A DNA stretch of 64,000 nucleotides from CAVPTL01 sp963727235 (GTDB lineage Bacteria > Actinomycetota > Thermoleophilia > Gaiellales > JAICJC01), in assembly GCA_963727235.1 (NCBI GenBank), contig CAVSFZ010000014.1, positions 62,001 to 126,000 of the forward strand, written 5' to 3'. Position 1 is the stretch's first letter; every line of letters starts with the position of its first letter. A program made the position numbers and the translations under genes. Below are positions 60,019-64,000 of this stretch, one piece after another. The notes below the pieces were generated by a model, which worked only from the letters and a program-made list of their open reading frames with translations, had not been told where the DNA came from and did not search any database.

Positions 60019-60174
60019 TCGTTTCGTTCGGCGTCCGAGTTCCCGTACCTGCGCGCCCTGATCGACCAAGAGTGGATCCATGGGTGGCAACCTCGACCCA
60101 TCCACGCCGTGGCGATCTACCACACCAGCGGCGGTCTCATCGACCAGGTTCGCATGTTCATGGTCAAGGACTAG
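60019..60174 (+). pseudogene. 3' fragment of a SnoaL/NTF2-like gene
   Basis: The frame reads SFRSASEFPYLRALIDQEWI, then HGWQPRPIHAVAIYHTSGGL and IDQVRMFMVKD, and stops at TAG 60172-60174. This is the last strand-rich third of SnoaL-like proteins. No start or N-terminal half precedes it; the lipoprotein gene begins on the other strand just there. It is a truncated relic. Confidence 0.65.
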
Positions 60175-60251
60175 CCGCGCGTGTACACCTGGGCTCGCCA
60201 CCCGGCTTCCGCGATGGTTGACGCCACCGCGGATTGCCCGCGAGCGGCAGT

Positions 60252-60890
60252 CTAGTTCCCGGTGCCGACCGGCTCAGGCGCGGATGCTTGCAGCGCTTCG
60301 GCGCGCTCCTTCACGCCAAGCAGCATGCGGCGGGTCATGATGAACGCCGCTGGCTCCATGATGCCCATCCCCAGCCACGCGACGGGCGTGCTGGGTACGT
60401 GCTCGTTGCCGCGTGAGATCAGGCGCGTCCGTTGGTCGTCAAGCGGATATAGGCCGAACTCCCAGACCCATTCCATTCCCCGAGCCTTGGAGCTGAGTGC
60501 GAGTGCACGAGGGGGTTCCAGAACCGCCACCGTAAGTTCCTCGCGGCCCAAGAAGATCTTGTCACCTACGGCGAGATCTTGGAACTCAGGAAGGATCCGA
60601 ATGGCACTGGGACGATCAAGGAAGCGAAAGAGTCGGTCGAGCCAGTCATAGCTGTACAGTCCGCCACGCTTGTAACCCATCTGGACAAGCCACGGCCAGA
60701 TGTACTCCGGGGACGCATTGACGGTGACCGCCTGGGTCGAGGTGTGCGTAGGGTTGGAGATCAGCGCGTCGCCGGGCATTACCCGCGGTAACTCGTCGGG
60801 GGTCACCCCCCACCGACCCATCCACCGCCGAACAGGGAACCAGTAAACCAAAGCGAGCGCCAAAACTCCGACCACTCGTAGCAAACGCAT
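60252..60890 (-). CDS. Membrane-anchored SRPBCC protein
   Basis: From ATG 60890 (RBS GGAGG) the 212-residue product has an N-terminal helix LLRVVGVLALALVYWFPV, then a START-like domain: ISNPTHTSTQAVTVNASPEYIWPWLVQMGYKRGGLYSYDWLDRLF, LAVGDKIFLG, WEFGLYPLDDQRTRLISRGNEH. It belongs to a common actinobacterial SRPBCC group that may bind a lipid or polyketide. Not linked to an operon. Confidence 0.82.
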   Translation of the reverse strand: MRLLRVVGVLALALVYWFPVRRWMGRWGVTPDELPRVMPGDALISNPTHTSTQAVTVNASPEYIWPWLVQMGYKRGGLYSYDWLDRLFRFLDRPSAIRILPEFQDLAVGDKIFLGREELTVAVLEPPRALALSSKARGMEWVWEFGLYPLDDQRTRLISRGNEHVPSTPVAWLGMGIMEPAAFIMTRRMLLGVKERAEALQASAPEPVGTGN

Positions 60891-61238
60891 AGGCTTACCT
60901 CCTTCCCGTTGGAGCGTGGCACCGACCGACCGGCTCCGCAACGGGGATTACCACAATCAGCGTACGGGTTCCCCGCACAAAGCACCCTCCTCCCCCATCC
61001 ACGCACGGTCGCCCTACATGGCTCCAACGCGCGCTGTTGATCACCGTCAAAGGACGGTCGCGCGTACAGATGGGCTGCCCTCGACACGAGTGGAACGCCC
61101 GAGTGCTCCAACCGCGTAGTAACCCGCGAGAGGTGTACGCGGGTACGCCGATGCGGTTTGCAGGACACGGCGGGTACCTTGATCGACAAGGAGTGCGCAT
61201 GTCTGTCGATTCCTAGTCGAATCTAGGAGGGTATAACG
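60891..61238. other. Divergent intergenic region
   Basis: The 348 bp between the SRPBCC and secreted protein genes hold both promoters and the RBS hairpin at 61211-61230. I see no gene. The overlapping open frames are not protein-like. Confidence 0.5.
61211..61230 (+). promoter_or_regulatory. Hairpin overlapping the Shine-Dalgarno sequence
   Basis: TCCTAG (61211-61216) and CTAGGA (61223-61228) pair around a 6-nt loop, burying most of the strong SD GGAGGG (61226-61231) before ATG 61239. It may tune or switch translation of the secreted protein. Confidence 0.45.
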
Positions 61239-61769
61239 ATGAAGCGGCGATGGCGCCTAGGGGCCGTGTTCGGGTTGGTCAGTATCGCCGCGCTTGTCGC
61301 CTCGACAGCGTGGGGGGGCTTCGCTTATACGACCACGGTTTCCGGCGATGGAGAGACCGCGATCAAGGTCGTCCGCGCCAACACCGGTTTCGGATTCACT
61401 GGGATTGACTGGGTAACGCCCACGGGAATGAAGACGTCGATCTCCATCCCCGCGCACGGAGGGATACTGACCGCACAGGTCACCGGCAACGCCCAACTCG
61501 AACAGTCCCCCTCCAGCCCCTCCTATCCGACCGTCTGCTGGGGCCGCCTCGTGCTGAACGGACACCCCCTCGGCACCACAGGCCCCACACGGATCTGGGC
61601 CGCAGACACCCCTAGTTCCGACATTGCATCCGTGACATTCATAGTGTTTGAGTCCAGCAACCGACTCGCGCACGGCACCTACTCCCTCGCCTTACAGACC
61701 AGGGTCACACCGTCAGGTGCGCACTGCGGCCTCTACGACGTCAACATGAAGGTCGAGCGGTTTGGGTAG
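61239..61769 (+). CDS. Secreted protein of unknown function
   Basis: The 176-residue protein has a signal peptide (residues 1 to ~26, STAWG) and a beta-rich body (TVSGDGETAIKVVRANTGFGFTGIDWVTPTGMKTSISI, GTYSLALQTRVTPSGAHCGLYDVNMKVERFG). Two cysteines may form a disulphide. RBS AGGAGGG is strong but partly in a hairpin. No family recognised. Confidence 0.75.
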   Translation: MKRRWRLGAVFGLVSIAALVASTAWGGFAYTTTVSGDGETAIKVVRANTGFGFTGIDWVTPTGMKTSISIPAHGGILTAQVTGNAQLEQSPSSPSYPTVCWGRLVLNGHPLGTTGPTRIWAADTPSSDIASVTFIVFESSNRLAHGTYSLALQTRVTPSGAHCGLYDVNMKVERFG

Positions 61770-61986
61770 CCAGCCTTCCGGCCTCGGTCGCCGCCGCCGT
61801 CCGGTACCCCTTTGTCGGCTCTCCCAAAAAGCTTTCCTTGACAACCGTTGAGACGCGCAATCCCCGCCGCCCCAACTGCCCTTCCAACTCGGCCAGTCTC
61901 TGGTCGATTTCCCGGATGTTCCCGTGATTACGAGCGTAGGTCAACACGAGTTCGGCGCGGCGATACCGCGCGAGGTCAACAGCCAC
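61741..61986 (-). CDS. Possible small helical protein or gene fragment
   Basis: The 81-residue frame reads MAVDLARYRRAELVLTYARNHGNIREIDQRLAELEGQLGRRGLRVSTVVKESFLGEPTKGYR, with a plausible coiled coil in the middle. It overlaps the end of the convergent secreted protein gene by 29 bp. I see no strong RBS and no family. It could be a relic or chance. Confidence 0.3.
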   Translation of the reverse strand: MAVDLARYRRAELVLTYARNHGNIREIDQRLAELEGQLGRRGLRVSTVVKESFLGEPTKGYRTAAATEAGRLATQTARPSC

Positions 61987-62470
61987 ATCAAGGGCACGCT
62001 CGGATGCGGAACTTCCGTCGCTGACCCGACATCATGCCCCTACCACAGAGGGAGATTTTCATGATGATCATCGTTGTTGCAATAGCATCGGTGTGCGGCC
62101 CCACGTAAGCGTGTGGGGAACTACCCAATCACCTCCAACGCGCGACTGCCGCGATCGCTTCACCGGCCGCGGATCGCAAGCTCTGCCGGCGGCCAATGGG
62201 CGGGTCGGGTTGGTCGCCTTGACAGTGGGTAGCGGTCGGGCGTAGGTGCTTCTGCGCCGCTTAGGGCAGCCTAGTAGGGTGAAGCTGGTCGGAGGGATCG
62301 TAGAGGTGACTCGAACGTTCTTTCGGCCGGTGGATGAACGGCCAGCCGAAGCGGCGAGTATCCTTCCGTCCCGGCGAGCGGTGCCCGCCGATCCCGCTTG
62401 TAACGGGTTGTGCCCATAGCATGGTGAGCGGCTCTACTGAGATCTGCTGGATGGGCAAGGAGAGGAGATC
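61987..62470. other. Intergenic region
   Basis: The 484 bp before the universal stress gene hold no supported gene. A very short frame MMIIVVAIASVCGPT (62061-62108) follows GAGGGAG and could be a leader peptide. The open frame on the minus strand across 62261-62806 is a shadow of the Usp gene. Confidence 0.4.
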
Positions 62471-62938
62471 GTGTCGACGATCTTGATTGCGACTGACGGT
62501 TCTGAGGCGTCTGAGGCGGCTTCGAAGCTTGGCTTGGAGATTGCGCGAGCGACCGGAGATGACGTTGTCTTCATCGCGGTTTGGGCGATGATCAGGAGCG
62601 GATTTGGTGTGCCGTACACCTACCTTGAAGACACCTGGCTGGAGGCCGAGAATGACCGAGCCGAGGAGGTGTTGGCGGCTTCCAAGGCACGCGCTGCGAC
62701 GCTCGGCATCCAAGCCGAAACGATGTTGGTCGAGGGCTCGGCCGCCTATGAAATCTGCAAAGCAGCGGAGGACCGTGATGCACGCATGATCGTGATCGGG
62801 TCTCACGGGTGGGGCGCGCTTCGCGGATTCATGTATGGAAGCGTGGTTGCTGAGGTGCTGAGAAGAGCGCCATGCCCTGTCCTGAGTGGAGCCCCGGCGT
62901 CTCGTGACCTGATTGACCCTGAAAAGACGGCTGTGTAG
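62471..62938 (+). CDS. Universal stress protein (UspA family)
   Basis: The 155-residue protein starts STILIATDGSEASEAASKLGLEIA and ends with MIVIGSHGWGALRGFMYGSVVAEVLRRAPCPVL, the ATP-binding GX2GX9G(S/T) motif of the Usp family. GTG 62471 follows AAGGAGAGGAG, a strong RBS. It acts in the cytoplasm in stress adaptation. Confidence 0.92.
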   Translation: MSTILIATDGSEASEAASKLGLEIARATGDDVVFIAVWAMIRSGFGVPYTYLEDTWLEAENDRAEEVLAASKARAATLGIQAETMLVEGSAAYEICKAAEDRDARMIVIGSHGWGALRGFMYGSVVAEVLRRAPCPVLSGAPASRDLIDPEKTAV

Positions 62939-63052
62939 GCGAGCGCTCCAGCAAGGTTATCTCCGCGATGGCCGGCGGGGGCCCCCGCGTTCATGTCGAC
63001 ATCCGACCGCTGGTCTGCGGGTTGTCACGGAGCACGATCCGTGCAGCCCCCG

Positions 63053-63309
63053 ATGCGCCCCACGATCGCTGCTGTGAGCATGGCAGCGATAGGAGGTGCG
63101 ACTTTGGCGAGTGTCTCGCAGGAGCTTTTGGGGAGTTCGGTGCAGGCACCAGGCGGTTTGAGTACAGGGTGATCGATACCGGCAAGCGCATCGAGGAGCA
63201 GCTCAATAGGCTGGGTGCGGGAGGCTGGCAGGTCGTGGGCGTGACGACGAAGAAGCAGCTCTTGATTGCGCCACCTCGGCGATCATCCTCATGCGTGAGG
63301 TGCAGTTAA
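63053..63309 (+). pseudogene. DUF4177-like small protein, frameshifted
   Basis: One frame starts MRPTIAAVSMAAIGGATLASVSQELLGSSVQAPGG; another continues FEYRVIDTGKRIEEQLNRLGAGGWQVVGVTTKKQ to TAA 63307-63309. The second part is the DUF4177 pattern (two strands around a helix and GGWQVV). The frames join near 63152-63165, so one base is probably lost or gained. Confidence 0.45.
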
Positions 63310-63322
63310 CCGGCTGACCAAC

Positions 63323-63534
63323 GTGCGGATGGGAGAGGAGCCATACACACACGTCATCCTCAAGGGCAGTACTGGACAGGGCTGGGCGTCGCAGTGGGTG
63401 CTGGACTTGGCGCGACGGTTGGCGTGCTTGTCAGTGGCGGCGTCGGAATCGGCATCGGAATCGCGCTGGGCGTTGGCTTGGGTGTGGCGGCGGGCGCTAT
63501 CGCCGACAACCGCTGGCCCCACCAGAACCGTTAG
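63323..63534 (+). pseudogene. Glycine-zipper membrane protein, frameshifted
   Basis: GTG 63323 starts RMGEEPYTHVILKGS; in another frame the DNA reads YWTGLGVAVGAGLGATVGVLVSGGVGIGIGIALGVGLGVAAGAIADNRWPHQNR and stops at TAG 63532-63534. The GxxxG-rich helices are typical of glycine-zipper membrane proteins. The shift lies near 63365-63372. Confidence 0.45.
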
Positions 63535-63540
63535 TTACCC

Positions 63541-63670
63541 GCTGCGCCGGTGTGGAGAAGCTGTACGCACCGGGGCGATCCCTCTCGGGGGGTGTGGCGC
63601 GAACCCTGGTACCTGCTGGCTCGGGTGACCGTCCGACCGTACCCCGATCGCTTCGGCCACCCGACCAAGC
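63541..63670 (-). repeat. ~130-bp structured repeat, copy 2
   Basis: Matches 58809-58936. On the minus strand CGGGTGGCCG pairs with CGGTCACCCG; relative to copy 1 one pair changes from C-G to T-A and one becomes G-U, which keeps the stem only on this strand. It directly follows the glycine-zipper gene. Confidence 0.75.
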
Positions 63671-64000
63671 AACTCCCCGACGGGTTTCACCAAAGTGTCC
63701 AGGCCGGCCGCCGTGGTGACGCCGAGACTCCAAACGCGGTTGGTGGACGCCGGGAGCTCCTCACCACGGACCGGCCAGCAGTCCAAGCCTACGCCGGATT
63801 CTCGCAACTGCACACGTTTCCGACCGTCCCGGCGTACCGGTTCTAGGGCCAACGCGAGTGTTCGCCGCATTTGGCGCATGTTTTGGAGCCGGAGGAGCTC
63901 GCGAGGACGACTATCGGGGCGACTCCGACTGAACTGCGACCAAGGCCGCGAACCCCTCGAAGAGGCCGGATGGCATTTCTATCGGGTGAGGTATTACGAT
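63671..64000. other. Window end, no supported gene
   Basis: The last 330 bp contain open frames on both strands (for example 63535-63879 on minus), but none is protein-like enough to report and no family is recognised. Confidence 0.4.

Noticed and set aside
62261..62806. Minus-strand open frame over the universal stress gene
   Set aside because: The plus frame has a strong RBS and the full Usp ATP motif; the minus frame has none.

Overview
The window looks like chromosome from a high-GC actinobacterium. GTG starts are frequent, neighbouring genes overlap by GTGA, ATGA or TGATG, the proteins are rich in Ala, Gly and Arg, and there are SARP/BTAD regulators, NarL-type two-component systems, dodecin, F420-type nitroreductase-like proteins and many secreted beta-propellers. 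I infer a soil member of Thermoleophilia/Solirubrobacterales; this is a style judgement, since the window has no rRNA or housekeeping marker. There is no complete tRNA, rRNA or CRISPR array.

Layout. 0-10.7 kb: M20 hydrolase end, ROK sugar kinase, two secreted beta-propeller proteins, a histidine kinase/response regulator pair, an unusual radical SAM enzyme, a MarR-controlled MFS exporter and an isochorismatase-like hydrolase. 10.7-17.5 kb: two tandem TolB-like propeller proteins, a Ser/Thr kinase whose extracellular part (propeller plus periplasmic-binding module) has decayed through many frameshifts, and a SARP regulator with a Usp-like sensor half. 17.5-20.1 kb: dodecin and a MarR-controlled DHA2 drug exporter. 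20.2-25.6 kb: a TetR regulon (Rieske oxygenase, orphan peptide-type binding lipoprotein, alkaline-phosphatase-superfamily phosphodiesterase) with the same operator at both ends. 26.3-33.5 kb: TetR-controlled crotonase/acyl-CoA ligase pair, a giant cyclase-AAA-TPR regulator, and TetR plus cupin. 33.5-45.5 kb: quinone reductase, then two divergent catabolic transcription units: leftward M24-fold hydrolase, alpha/beta hydrolase and a DppBCDF-type ABC importer; rightward its Tat-type binding lipoprotein, IclR regulator, amidohydrolase, Rieske ferredoxin and a second alpha/beta hydrolase. Together they look like uptake and stepwise hydrolysis of one amide or peptide-like substrate. 45.5-48.2 kb: a redox operon (flavodoxin-fold oxidoreductase, small membrane protein, redoxin, nitroreductase-like protein).

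48.2-64 kb is accessory DNA. It contains 3' fragments of tRNA-Ala and tRNA-Val that look like old integration scars, an SDR/AraC islet between two 25-bp tRNA-Ala copies, a PadR system with duplicated promoter-operators that controls a HAAS-Wzz fusion and Thr-rich single-pass surface proteins, a DUF2182/DUF1326 pair, two copies of a ~130-bp structured repeat, gene fragments and several single-base frameshifts.

A family of six ~31-33 bp perfect or near-perfect palindromes (core GGTGCC-N-GGCACC, ends GTGAATAA/TTATTCAC) sits at gene 3' ends across 0.4-34.7 kb and often supplies the stop codon of the neighbouring genes. The most novel-looking items are this stop-codon-donating palindrome family, the decayed kinase-propeller-binding-protein receptor, and the PadR/HAAS-Wzz/Thr-rich surface module.
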